Below, piece after piece: positions 41,496-50,404 of a DNA stretch of 64,000 bases. The DNA is from Clostridiales bacterium (GTDB lineage Bacteria > Bacillota > Clostridia > Lachnospirales > CAG-274). The first letter of the stretch is position 1. Each line of letters begins with the position of its first letter. The DNA is taken from assembly GCA_018371275.1 (NCBI GenBank), contig JAHALF010000001.1, forward strand, positions 1 through 64,000, given 5' to 3'. Below the pieces are notes generated by a model. That model was not told the origin of the DNA and searched no databases. It saw only the letters and a list, made by a program, of their open reading frames with translations. The position numbers and the translations under genes are program-made.

Positions 41496-44000
41496 TTATA
41501 AAGATTTTGAAGTACGTATACTAGGTAAATAATTTTTAGATACACGCTCTAAGAAAATCCTATTTTTATTAATTTTAAAGTCTTCTATACAAATACTTTT
41601 TAGATTTTCTTCTGCCTCTTTAGTTTCTTTTAATGGTTCTGTATCATTTAAATTTTCATATATTTTTATGACATCACCTTTTTTAATATTTTTTATTCGT
41701 ATTGTATCACCATTTATTTCTACCTCTGATGGTAAAATTTTATCCGACTGATAAGGATAAGCTTCATCAAATAATTCAAATGCATAGATTCTTGTATGTC
41801 CACCACCATTTATGCTTATTTGAGCTGGTTCTAATATTTGTAATTTAATATATCTAGCTTCTACTTCATTAAAGAACATTCTATTAATTATGTCATCTTT
41901 ATTTTCAAACTCATCTACAACAGTAAAGTTTTCACCATCTTTACTTGCTAATATTTGGGCCTTTTTAGTATTCCACATAGGGTTTTCACCAGCATCTGGG
42001 TGTCCACAATTTATTATTCTATATTGTTTTAAATTTTTAATTTCTTTTAAATCCACAGTAACTGCAGGTCTATATTCTAAAGAACACCATTTACCACCAG
42101 CTATTTTACCTTTTATAAGATTTTCAACCTGTTCTTCACTATCTTTACCTGTAGATGATGTTACAGTTACCCCTAAAGATTTTAAGGCAATATTTTTCAT
42201 ATCATAATTAAGTTCTAAAGGCTTACTTTCTACACCTGCTTCAATATTTACTGTATTTATTAATTGTTCAACAAAAGGCTTTAATACTAAAGAACCAACT
42301 TCTACAACAAACATTCTTGGTTCTCCATCTTTTAATACGTCTACTTCACATATTTGCATATTTTGTAAATTTTCTATTGCTATATGATTATTCTTTTCTA
42401 AACTATTAATATTACCATTTTTCAAATCTTTAAGAGCTAATAAAGCGTGTTCTCCAGCTTTGGATAAAAGATATAATGCATCTAAAAATGGTGTTAATTC
42501 TTTAACTAATTGTTTATTTTTACATTTTTCTTTAACTTTAGTTGTTGCATCATTAATAATTTTAAATTGCTCTAAAACTATATCTGCATATTTTTCAACA
42601 TCATCTTTTTCTTTAATAGCGTTTTGTAAGTTTATTATATCGTCTTTTAAATACCAAGATTCATCAAATAAAAACACCCCACTATCTCCACCATCTTCTT
42701 TTACATAACAAATATTTGATGCAAAAATTTCTAGTTCTTTGCTAACTTCTGGTGCAATAGCTCTAAATGATGCAGAATAACTTTTATCACAATCAAAAGC
42801 TTTTGTATTCCAGTTATGATCTGCTATGCAAAATAGCGCTTGTTTAGATGCTTGTGCTTGGTGCATAGGGTTTGAGAAAAATCCTGTAGCATTTGTTAAG
42901 TCTGGTTTTAAATTTTCAAGTTTTCCCATAAGCATTCTGCTGTTACAATAGTCATTTACTGGATAATTCCACCACACTGCCAAATCTTTATTACTGTTAT
43001 TTATCTTTCTTTTTGGGGCATCTAATTGTTCATAAGACATATTAGACATTGTTGCTGCACCTGTCCACATAATTTCTACATCTTCATGTAAAGTTTCTAA
43101 AAATACTTTAAAATATTGTTCCATACTAGGTCCCCAAGCTTCACAATATCTTGTACCAACTGTAAGCAAAGGTTCAACATCTTTTTTAGCTTTTACAAAC
43201 TCTGTATCAACACGATTTATATAATCTGCTTGTTTTTTACCATCCGCTATTCCTGATATATCATCAAATAAAACACCGAATTGCCTTACACCAAGATTAT
43301 AAAGTTGCTCTAATTTTTTTATTGTAGATTTAAAATCCTCTTCTGATAATAAATCTATTGTATCTCCTGGGTGAATTGTCCACACAAATTTTATGTTATT
43401 AATATGACCTTGTTCTGCCAATTCTTTTATTTCTTTTGCTTTTTCTTCTGGATATAAATCTCTCCAATTTTTTCTGTGATATGGGTCATCTTTTGGAGCA
43501 TATATGTATGTATTAAATTTATTTTCCCCACCAAATTTCATAAGGTCTATTCTATCATTATGACTCCAAGGATATCCATAAAACCCTTCAATATATCCTC
43601 TATATCTAATATTAGGATAATCTTCTATTATACATTTTTCTATAAAATTATCACTTTGTTTTAATATTTTTATTAATGTAATTATTCCATAAAATAACCC
43701 TGATAAGTCATTACCATCTATATAGATATTATTATCTATATCTAAAACATACCCCTCTTTTTTGTTTATATCTTTTAACCCTAAAATTATATTTAAACTA
43801 TCTTTTTCTACATTATCCAATGTTTTATAACTAATATTATTTTCTTTTAAATATGCTTCTAAATGATTTAAAGTATATTCATTAACAGTACAATTTTTAA
43901 CAATATTAAGATTTTTATTAAAAATAATTTGTTCATTTTTATATTTTATACTTTGTGGTATTGGATAGATTTCATAGTTTAAACTTTGTTCATTGTTCAT
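41496..44000 (-). CDS. Beta-N-acetylglucosaminidase, GH84, with F5/8-type C domain
   Basis: An 834-aa GH84 enzyme. An alpha/beta GH20b-like N-domain (about 8-110) is followed by the barrel with RGYIEGFYGYPWSHNDRIDL and the catalytic pair D246-D247 in LFDDISG. A helical region (about 420-580) comes next, and a discoidin/CBM32-like domain lies near 600-750 (VTSSTGKDSEEQ, RYIKLQILEPAQISINGGGH). Clostridial relatives cut terminal beta-GlcNAc from host glycans but are secreted; no signal peptide is seen here. The promoter is at 44056-44084. A role alongside the imported-glycan operon is inferred. Confidence 0.93.
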   Translation of the reverse strand: MNNEQSLNYEIYPIPQSIKYKNEQIIFNKNLNIVKNCTVNEYTLNHLEAYLKENNISYKTLDNVEKDSLNIILGLKDINKKEGYVLDIDNNIYIDGNDLSGLFYGIITLIKILKQSDNFIEKCIIEDYPNIRYRGYIEGFYGYPWSHNDRIDLMKFGGENKFNTYIYAPKDDPYHRKNWRDLYPEEKAKEIKELAEQGHINNIKFVWTIHPGDTIDLLSEEDFKSTIKKLEQLYNLGVRQFGVLFDDISGIADGKKQADYINRVDTEFVKAKKDVEPLLTVGTRYCEAWGPSMEQYFKVFLETLHEDVEIMWTGAATMSNMSYEQLDAPKRKINNSNKDLAVWWNYPVNDYCNSRMLMGKLENLKPDLTNATGFFSNPMHQAQASKQALFCIADHNWNTKAFDCDKSYSASFRAIAPEVSKELEIFASNICYVKEDGGDSGVFLFDESWYLKDDIINLQNAIKEKDDVEKYADIVLEQFKIINDATTKVKEKCKNKQLVKELTPFLDALYLLSKAGEHALLALKDLKNGNINSLEKNNHIAIENLQNMQICEVDVLKDGEPRMFVVEVGSLVLKPFVEQLINTVNIEAGVESKPLELNYDMKNIALKSLGVTVTSSTGKDSEEQVENLIKGKIAGGKWCSLEYRPAVTVDLKEIKNLKQYRIINCGHPDAGENPMWNTKKAQILASKDGENFTVVDEFENKDDIINRMFFNEVEARYIKLQILEPAQISINGGGHTRIYAFELFDEAYPYQSDKILPSEVEINGDTIRIKNIKKGDVIKIYENLNDTEPLKETKEAEENLKSICIEDFKINKNRIFLERVSKNYLPSIRTSKSL

Positions 44001-44055
44001 ATTATTATTTCCTTTCTAACATTATACATATTTAAAAAATGATTTTTTCATTTTT

Positions 44056-44084
44056 AATATACCATTTTAATAAATAGTTGTCAA
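44056..44084 (-). promoter_or_regulatory. Promoter of the GH84 gene
   Basis: On the minus strand TTGACA (44084-44079), a 17-nt spacer and TATATT (44061-44056), about 55 bp before the GH84 ATG. Confidence 0.75.
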
Positions 44085-44179
44085 TGTATTAATTATTTAT
44101 ATATACTTTATACATATTAAATATATATATACTTATATTTTTAACAGCATTATTTACAATATGTTATTATTATATATTA

Positions 44180-44208
44180 TTGACTAAAAGTATATTTATT
44201 GATATAAT
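44180..44208 (+). promoter_or_regulatory. Promoter of the hydrogenase gene
   Basis: TTGACT (44180-44185), a 17-nt spacer and TATAAT (44203-44208), followed by AGGAGG and the ATG at 44250. Confidence 0.8.
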
Positions 44209-44249
44209 ATTATTAAATTATTGCTTTAATTATTCTTTAGGAGGTTTTT

Positions 44250-45623
44250 ATGAGTAAACATAATTTAATAGATATTAGAGTTCCTATAGAAGAGGATAAC
44301 CCTTCTATTGTTTTGTATGAAGATAAATGTATAAAATGTAAGCTCTGCACTAAAATATGTCGAGATTTCATTGGTGTATATGGATTTTTTGATTTAGAAA
44401 AAACAAACGATACTGCAATATGCGTGCACTGTGGTCAATGTGCTAATATATGCCCTGTTGACAGTATAACTGAAAAATATGAATATAATGAAGTAGAGTC
44501 TCTCATAAATGATGACGATAAAATAGTTATTGTTAGCACTGCTCCTGCTGTTAGAGTTGCTCTTGGCGAATTATTTGACACAGAAGAAGGAGAATTTGTT
44601 GAGGGTAAAATGATATCCCTTTTAAGAAAATTAGGATTTGACTATGTTTTAGATGTAAATTTTGGAGCAGATATAACAATAGTTGAAGAAGCTGCTGAAC
44701 TTGTAGAAAGATTAAAAGATGAAAATGCTGTTATTCCTCAATTTACAAGTTGTTGTCCTTCTTGGGTAAAATATGCTGAAACTTATCATCCAGACTTTAT
44801 ACCTAATTTATCTTCTGCTAAAAGTCCTATTGGTATGCAAGGTGCAACAATAAAAACTTATTTTGCAAAAAAAATGAATATAGACCCATCTAAAATAGTA
44901 AATGTAACTATAACTCCTTGCTCTGCTAAAAAATATGAAATTAGAAGAGATGAAATGAACGCTTCTGCTAAATATAATAATATAGAAGGTATGAGAGATA
45001 ATGACTATATTATTACAACAAGAGAACTTGGTATATGGGCAAAAGAAAAAGGTATAGATTTTTCATCTTTAGAAGATAGTAAATTTGATAAATTTATGGG
45101 GGAAGCATCTGGTGCTGGTGTTATATTTGGTAATACTGGTGGTGTTATGCAAGCTGCTTTAAGAACTGCTTACAACTATTTAACTAACCAGCCTGTTCCA
45201 GAAACTTTATATGAATTACAAAGTGTTAGAGATTTAGAAGAAATTAAAGAAGCTACTGTTAATATTGATGGCAAAGATATTAATATTGCTGTTGTTTATG
45301 GAACTGCTAATGCAACAAAACTTATAGAAAAAATTAAGTCCGGTGAAAAACAGTATCATTTTGTTGAAGTTATGGCATGCCCTGGTGGTTGCATAGGTGG
45401 TGGTGGACAACCTAAAAAGAAAATACCTAAAAGAGATGCTGCATTAAAAAAACGTATAGAAAGTCTTTATAAAAGAGACAACCAACTAAAAATTAGATCT
45501 AGTTATGAAAACGAAGAAATTAAAGAACTTTACAAAGAATTTTATGATAAACCTTTAAGCCATCTAGCTGAAGAACTTCTACATACATCTTTCACAGATA
45601 GAAGTAAAGACTTAGGAAATTAA
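44250..45623 (+). CDS. [FeFe]-hydrogenase, short monomeric type
   Basis: A 457-aa [FeFe]-hydrogenase. Two [4Fe-4S] ferredoxin motifs are near residues 28-75 (CIKCKLCTKIC and CVHCGQCANICP). H-cluster motifs follow: L1 TSCCPSW near 166, L2 TPCSAKKYE, and L3 MACPGGCIGGGGQP. All conserved cysteines are present. The enzyme makes or uses H2 with ferredoxin-type electrons in the cytoplasm during fermentation. Its C-terminal tail (SLYKRDNQLKIRSSYENEEI) is typical. It has its own consensus promoter and stands alone, upstream of the yabP spore genes. Confidence 0.95.
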   Translation: MSKHNLIDIRVPIEEDNPSIVLYEDKCIKCKLCTKICRDFIGVYGFFDLEKTNDTAICVHCGQCANICPVDSITEKYEYNEVESLINDDDKIVIVSTAPAVRVALGELFDTEEGEFVEGKMISLLRKLGFDYVLDVNFGADITIVEEAAELVERLKDENAVIPQFTSCCPSWVKYAETYHPDFIPNLSSAKSPIGMQGATIKTYFAKKMNIDPSKIVNVTITPCSAKKYEIRRDEMNASAKYNNIEGMRDNDYIITTRELGIWAKEKGIDFSSLEDSKFDKFMGEASGAGVIFGNTGGVMQAALRTAYNYLTNQPVPETLYELQSVRDLEEIKEATVNIDGKDINIAVVYGTANATKLIEKIKSGEKQYHFVEVMACPGGCIGGGGQPKKKIPKRDAALKKRIESLYKRDNQLKIRSSYENEEIKELYKEFYDKPLSHLAEELLHTSFTDRSKDLGN

Positions 45624-45634
45624 TAGTAATATTT

Positions 45635-45684
45635 TTATACCCTCCTCATATATTTGATATATAAAATATATACGGAGGGTATAA
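45635..45684 (+). promoter_or_regulatory. Inverted repeat covering the yabP ribosome site
   Basis: TTATACCCTCC (45635-45645) pairs perfectly with GGAGGGTATAA (45674-45684); the right arm is the ribosome site of yabP, whose ATG starts at 45685. In an RNA it would close the site; whether transcription starts upstream of the left arm is unknown. Confidence 0.55.
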
Positions 45685-45966
45685 ATGTCTGAAGAAAAAA
45701 GAAATAAGCATAATATAAGTATATTAGATAGGACAAACATAAAAATTACTGGTGTTATAGATGTGATATCTTTTGATGAAGAAATTATAGTTTCTGAAAC
45801 AGAACTTGGCATACTAATATTAAAAGGACTTAATTTTCATATTAATAAATTAAATTTAGATAGTGGTGATTTAGAAATAACTGGTGAAATATATAGCCTA
45901 GTTTATGAAGATAAATCTTCATATGGGAAACCATCTGGCAATATATTAAGCAAAATTTTTAAATAA
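45685..45966 (+). CDS. yabP: Sporulation protein YabP
   Basis: A 93-aa YabP-family protein: HNISILDRTNIKITGVIDVI, then FDEEIIVSETELGILILKG and LEITGEIYSLVYEDK. Known members are sigma-controlled mother-cell proteins needed for spore coat or cortex assembly. It is followed by yabQ (12-bp gap) and a DivIC-like gene, as in other Clostridia and Bacilli. GGAGGGTATAA precedes the ATG and is part of an inverted repeat. This gene supports a spore-forming host. Confidence 0.93.
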   Translation: MSEEKRNKHNISILDRTNIKITGVIDVISFDEEIIVSETELGILILKGLNFHINKLNLDSGDLEITGEIYSLVYEDKSSYGKPSGNILSKIFK

Positions 45967-45978
45967 TGGTGTTTATCC

Positions 45979-46503
45979 TTGATTTTATCTATCTCTTTTC
46001 AATTAAAAATATTTTTAATATCACTATTTATAGGTTTAATGCTAGGTTTTTTTTATGATTTTCTTAAAATTTTTAGAAAATATATTGTACATAATAATAT
46101 TATTATAAACATAGAAGATACTATATATTGGTTATTTACATCTATTATTGTATTTTTAATATCCCTTTATCAAAATAATGGAGAAATTAGAATATTTTTT
46201 ATAATAGGTATTTTTATAAGTATGCTTTTATATAATCTTATAATAAGTCATTTTTTTTTAAATTTATCTACAAAAATTATAAATACTATTTTTAAATTAT
46301 CCTTACTTATATTTAAAGCTACATCTATGCCACTTTTGATTGTTTTTAACATAATATCTATGCCTATAAAATTTATTTTTAATTTATTAAAAAATATATT
46401 GAAAAAATCTAAATTTTGTGTAACAATATATAATAAGATTTTGAAAATAAAAAGCTTTATTTTAAAAGGAGCTAAGATACAAAATGAAAAATTTAGAAAA
46501 TAA
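45979..46503 (+). CDS. yabQ: Sporulation membrane protein YabQ
   Basis: A 174-aa protein with four or so membrane helices in the first 105 residues (ILSISFQLKIFLISLFIGLM and GFFYDFLKIFRKYI, then IEDTIYWLFTSIIVFLI) and a basic C-terminal half. This is the YabQ pattern, a protein of the spore cortex pathway. The start is TTG at 45979, 7 nt after GGTG. Its 3' end overlaps the next gene by 20 bases. Neighbours yabP and divIC give the expected order. Confidence 0.88.
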   Translation: MILSISFQLKIFLISLFIGLMLGFFYDFLKIFRKYIVHNNIIINIEDTIYWLFTSIIVFLISLYQNNGEIRIFFIIGIFISMLLYNLIISHFFLNLSTKIINTIFKLSLLIFKATSMPLLIVFNIISMPIKFIFNLLKNILKKSKFCVTIYNKILKIKSFILKGAKIQNEKFRK

Positions 46504-46780
46504 AAAAATAACTTCTAAAATTAATAAACTTTATTTTATTATTATGGTTTTTATTATTTTAACTTTTTCTTCATACCTTGTTTATAAATATGACAGTTTA
46601 GTAAAGTATAACGAAAAAATTAAAGAACTTCAAAAAGAAATAAGCATAGCTAATCAAAAAAATGAAGAGTTAAAATCTCAAACAGATTATAAAAATAGTA
46701 ATGAATACATAGAAAAAGTTGCAAGAGATAAACTTGGTATGGTGAAAAATAACGAAATTATTTTCTACGATAGTAATTAA
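46484..46780 (+). CDS. divIC: Septum formation initiator, FtsB/DivIC family
   Basis: A 98-aa protein with an N-terminal membrane helix (about residues 15-35, LYFIIMVFIILTFSSYLVYK), a coiled coil (about 40-72) and the end motif NEYIEKVARDKLGMVKNNEI, which is the FtsB/DivIC signature. It helps recruit the late divisome, or its spore-specific form, after FtsZ. It overlaps yabQ by 20 bases, so translation is coupled. AAAGGAGCTAAG lies upstream. Confidence 0.9.
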   Translation: MKNLENKKITSKINKLYFIIMVFIILTFSSYLVYKYDSLVKYNEKIKELQKEISIANQKNEELKSQTDYKNSNEYIEKVARDKLGMVKNNEIIFYDSN

Positions 46781-46818
46781 TATAAAAAGGTTTAAGCAAT
46801 AGCTTAAACCTTTTTATA
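46781..46818. terminator. Terminator between divIC and the FocA-type gene
   Basis: TATAAAAAGGTTTAAGC (46781-46797), loop AATA, GCTTAAACCTTTTTATA (46802-46818): 17 perfect pairs, A- and T-rich at the ends, usable in both directions. Confidence 0.9.
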
Positions 46819-47586
46819 TTAATTACTACTTTTTTTAGCTATAATTAAATATGGTATGGCAAGAAATACTATACCACCAATCATATTTCCAATAGTAGCT
46901 AAAGGTATATTATAAAAAATATCACTTATAGTTATATCCGAATTTGGACTTATTAACCCTATAACTAATAAACTCATATTTGCAACACTATGTTCAAAAC
47001 TAGATGTTATAAATGCTAATATACACCAAAAAATCATTATAAGTTTACCACTTTCAGTTTTACACCTATATCCACACCAAGTAGCAAGACAAACAAGTAT
47101 ATTACACATAATACCTCTTATTATTATTTCTATTGGTGTAAGATTGATTTTGGAACTTGCCATCTTTACAAAAAATTCTGGTACGTATCCTTCTTTTAAA
47201 AACCCAGCTAAAAAGAATAATAAAACTACTATTAAAGAACCCACTAAATTACCTAAATAGCACATAACCCATAGTTTTATAGCATCTAACCAATTTATAG
47301 TTTTTTTGCTAATACCAATTGCCATAACAAAGTTATTACCAGTAAATAACTCTGCTCCAGCCATAGCACATAAACTTAATGCCATACCAAAACATATACC
47401 CATAATAAGTTTGTAGGCCGAAAAATCATGAAGCATAGCCCCTACACTAAATGCAAATGTAACACCTAATGATACATAAATACCTGCAAGAATAGCAGCT
47501 AAAAAGTATCCTATTGGATTATTTTTTAATAGAGATACCTTTTTATATGCCGATTTTGAAACCTCTTCTATCTCTTCATTAAACAT
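46819..47586 (-). CDS. Formate/nitrite transporter family channel (FocA/FdhC-like)
   Basis: A 255-aa membrane protein with six helices of the formate/nitrite transporter family. Visible signatures are GIYVSLGVTFAFSVGA, AELFTGNNFVMAIGI and GYRCKTESGKLIMIFWCILA. These pentameric channels move formate, nitrite or hydrosulfide across the membrane; for a fermenting hydrogen producer formate is plausible. The ATG has AAAGGGATAAAAT upstream. It is alone between two terminators, so it is probably monocistronic. Confidence 0.92.
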   Translation of the reverse strand: MFNEEIEEVSKSAYKKVSLLKNNPIGYFLAAILAGIYVSLGVTFAFSVGAMLHDFSAYKLIMGICFGMALSLCAMAGAELFTGNNFVMAIGISKKTINWLDAIKLWVMCYLGNLVGSLIVVLLFFLAGFLKEGYVPEFFVKMASSKINLTPIEIIIRGIMCNILVCLATWCGYRCKTESGKLIMIFWCILAFITSSFEHSVANMSLLVIGLISPNSDITISDIFYNIPLATIGNMIGGIVFLAIPYLIIAKKSSN

Positions 47587-47694
47587 AATTTTATCCCTTT
47601 CTTAAAATATTTTATAATTTTTATAATTTTATCATATTTTGCTATTAAGTTCAATATATCTATAACAATTTTTAGATTATAAAAGTTCTAGACA

Positions 47695-47734
47695 TATAAA
47701 AGCTATATATTCATATGAATATATAGCTTTTATA
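47695..47734. terminator. 40-bp palindromic terminator after guaB
   Basis: TATAAAAGCTATATATTCAT (47695-47714) is a perfect inverted copy of ATGAATATATAGCTTTTATA (47715-47734), ending 4 bases from the guaB stop. Confidence 0.85.
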
Positions 47735-47738
47735 TAAA

Positions 47739-49250
47739 TTATTGTACTGGTGTTGCATTTTTATCTTTTAATACAACATCGTGTGCTCCACCTTCAATAA
47801 TACTTGTTGAAGAAACTAAAGTTATTTTTGCTTTTTCTTGTAATTCTTCAATAGATAATGCTCCACAGTTACACATAGTATGTTTAACTTTACTAAGTGT
47901 TAAAGCTAAATTGTCTTTAAGCTTACCTGCATAAGGTACATAAGAATCAACACCCTCTTCAAAAGAAAGTTTACTTTCTCCACCCATATCATATCTTTGC
48001 CAATTTCTAGCACGAGCAGAACCTTCACCCCAATATTCTTTCATATAATTACCATTAACTATAACTTTATTTGTTGGACTTTCTTCAAACCTTGAAAAAT
48101 ATCTTCCTAACATACAAAAATCACAACCCATTGCAAGAGCTAAAGTTATATGATAATCTTGTACTATACCACCATCAGAACAAATAGGTATATATACACC
48201 TGTTTCTTTATAATATTCATCTCTAGCTTTAGCAACCTCTATAACAGATGTAGCTTGTCCTCTACCAATACCTTTTTGTTCTCTAGTAATACATATAGAA
48301 CCCCCACCGATACCAATTTTTATAAAGTCAGCACCTGCCTCTGCTAAAAATCTAAATCCTTCTCTATCTACAACATTACCTGCTCCAACTTTAACACTAT
48401 CACCATATTTTTCTCTAATCCAGTTAATAGTAATTCTTTGCCACTCACTAAATCCTTCAGAAGAATCTATACATAAAACATCCGCACCTGCCTCTACTAA
48501 AGCTGGAACTCTTTCTGCATAATCCCTGGTATTTATACCAGCCCCTACTATATAGCTTTTATTGTTATCTAAAAGCTCTAATGGATTTTCTTTATGAGAA
48601 TCATAATCTCTTCTAAATACAAAAGCTACTAACCTTTGCTCTTTATTAACTATAGGTAATGCGTTTATTTTTTTGTCCCAAATAATATCATTAGCCTCTT
48701 TAAGAGTAGTATTTTCATCTGCATAAATCATATTTTCAATAGGTGTCATAAATTCTTTTACCTTTGTAGATTTTTCCATACGGCTAACTCTATAATCTCT
48801 GCTTGTTACAATACCTAAAAGTTTACCTGTAGCAGTTCCATCATCTGTTACTGCAACTGTAGAATGACCTGTTTTTTCTTTAAGCTTTAATATATCTTCT
48901 AATGTATCATCTGGTTTAATATTAGATGAGCTTGGAACAAAACCAGCCTTATGAGATTTTACACGTCTTACCATATCTGCTTGGTCTTTAACTGTCTGTG
49001 ATCCATATATAAAAGATATGCCTCCCTCTTTTGCAAGAGCTACTGCCATTTTATCATCAGATACTGCTTGCATAATAGCAGATACTAAAGGTATATTCAT
49101 TGTTAAACTTGGTTCTTCTTGACCTTTTTTGTATTTTACAACTGGTGTTTTTAAATTTGCGTTATCTGGTATACATTCTGTTGAAGAATAACCAGGTACT
49201 AATAAATATTCACTAAATGTTCTTGAAGGTTCATCATAATAATAAGCCAT
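47739..49250 (-). CDS. guaB: IMP dehydrogenase
   Basis: A 503-aa IMPDH. The catalytic barrel is interrupted by two CBS domains (about residues 105-225: TGHSTVAVTDDGTATGKLLG, MTPIENMIYADENTTLKEAN). The catalytic Cys is near residue 319 in IGGGSICITREQKGIG, followed by the mobile flap YWGEGSARARNWQRYD. It oxidises IMP to XMP, the first committed step to GMP. The Arg-X-Tyr of the flap (RYD) is present. It has GGAGAGAGAAAA upstream and a terminator downstream. Its variant of the Cys loop (SICITR) resembles the eukaryote-like IMPDH group. Confidence 0.93.
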   Translation of the reverse strand: MAYYYDEPSRTFSEYLLVPGYSSTECIPDNANLKTPVVKYKKGQEEPSLTMNIPLVSAIMQAVSDDKMAVALAKEGGISFIYGSQTVKDQADMVRRVKSHKAGFVPSSSNIKPDDTLEDILKLKEKTGHSTVAVTDDGTATGKLLGIVTSRDYRVSRMEKSTKVKEFMTPIENMIYADENTTLKEANDIIWDKKINALPIVNKEQRLVAFVFRRDYDSHKENPLELLDNNKSYIVGAGINTRDYAERVPALVEAGADVLCIDSSEGFSEWQRITINWIREKYGDSVKVGAGNVVDREGFRFLAEAGADFIKIGIGGGSICITREQKGIGRGQATSVIEVAKARDEYYKETGVYIPICSDGGIVQDYHITLALAMGCDFCMLGRYFSRFEESPTNKVIVNGNYMKEYWGEGSARARNWQRYDMGGESKLSFEEGVDSYVPYAGKLKDNLALTLSKVKHTMCNCGALSIEELQEKAKITLVSSTSIIEGGAHDVVLKDKNATPVQ

Positions 49251-49407
49251 TTTTCTCTCTCCTTATAAATATTTTTTAAAATTATACTAGCTTTTCTTAA
49301 AAAAGGCAATATATTTTTAAAGTTTTTTTAAATTTATGAAAATGATATATATTTTTTATTTTTATCTTATTTTTTTGTGTGTTTTTTATAATATTTTTTA
49401 TAATAAT

Positions 49408-50328
49408 TTAAGGTAAAATATGACCAGCTGATATATATAATTTATACCATTCTTCTCTTGTTAAATTTATATGTGCTCCTTTACATATAGCCTCTAATCT
49501 TTCTACATTAGTAGTACCAACTATAACCTGCATATTAGCTGGGTGTCTTAATATCCAAGCTGTTACTATGCCAGTATTAGGTACATTATACTTTTTAGAT
49601 AATTCATCTATTACCTTATTAAGTTCTTTATATTTATCATTATCTAAAAACACACCTTCAAAAAATCCATATTGAAAAGGTGACCAAGCCTGTATAGTAA
49701 CATTATTAAGCCTACAATAATCTAATACACTACCATCTCTATTTATTGCACCACTTGTAAGCATATTAACCTCTAGTCCAGAACTTATCATACTAGAATG
49801 TGGTATGCTAAACTGTAATTGATTTGCTACTATATCTTGTTTTAAATATTTTTTTAAAAGCTCCATTTGCATAGGGTTTTGATTAGATACACCGAATTCT
49901 CTTACTTTACCTTGATTATATAACATATCAAAAGCCTCACTTACCTCTTGTGGCTCCATAAGTGTATCTGGTCTATGTAATAATAAAACGTCTAAATATT
50001 CTATATTTAATCTTTTTAAAATACCATCAACAGATTTTAATATATGCTCTTTAGAAAAATCAAACATTTTACCTGGCACAATACCACATTTAGATTGTAT
50101 AAATATGCTATCTCTATTAATATTTGACTTTTTTAATATTCTTCCAAATATTTCTTCGCATTCACCTTTACCGTAAATATCTGCGTGATCAAAAAAGTTT
50201 ATACCTAAATCATAAGCTTTCTCAATTAATTTTTGAGCTTTATTTTCTTCTAGTCCATTTATTCTCATACAACCTAAAGATATAGATGAAACATTCATAT
50301 TACTACTACCTAAATTAAACTTTTTCAT
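49408..50328 (-). CDS. Aldo/keto reductase (YdhF-like)
   Basis: A 306-aa aldo/keto reductase. The catalytic tetrad segments are seen as NFFDHADIYGKGECEEIFGR (Asp, Tyr), FIQSKCGI (Lys) and LLLHRPD (His). The cofactor-binding end is in VIVGTTNVERLEAI. Proteins of the YdhF group reduce carbonyls using NADPH; the natural substrate is unknown. It follows glyQS on the same strand, but a strong terminator (50360-50388) lies between. Confidence 0.92.
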   Translation of the reverse strand: MKKFNLGSSNMNVSSISLGCMRINGLEENKAQKLIEKAYDLGINFFDHADIYGKGECEEIFGRILKKSNINRDSIFIQSKCGIVPGKMFDFSKEHILKSVDGILKRLNIEYLDVLLLHRPDTLMEPQEVSEAFDMLYNQGKVREFGVSNQNPMQMELLKKYLKQDIVANQLQFSIPHSSMISSGLEVNMLTSGAINRDGSVLDYCRLNNVTIQAWSPFQYGFFEGVFLDNDKYKELNKVIDELSKKYNVPNTGIVTAWILRHPANMQVIVGTTNVERLEAICKGAHINLTREEWYKLYISAGHILP

Positions 50329-50359
50329 AATTGTACCTCACCATTTTTATATATTTTTT

Positions 50360-50388
50360 AAAAAGGTATGGATAAACCATACCTTTTT
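50360..50388 (-). terminator. Terminator of glyQS
   Basis: AAAAAGGTATGG (50360-50371) pairs with CCATACCTTTTT (50377-50388) across ATAAA; it lies 16 bp downstream of the glyQS stop. Confidence 0.9.
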
Positions 50389-50404
50389 ATTATAAATAAA
50401 ATCA

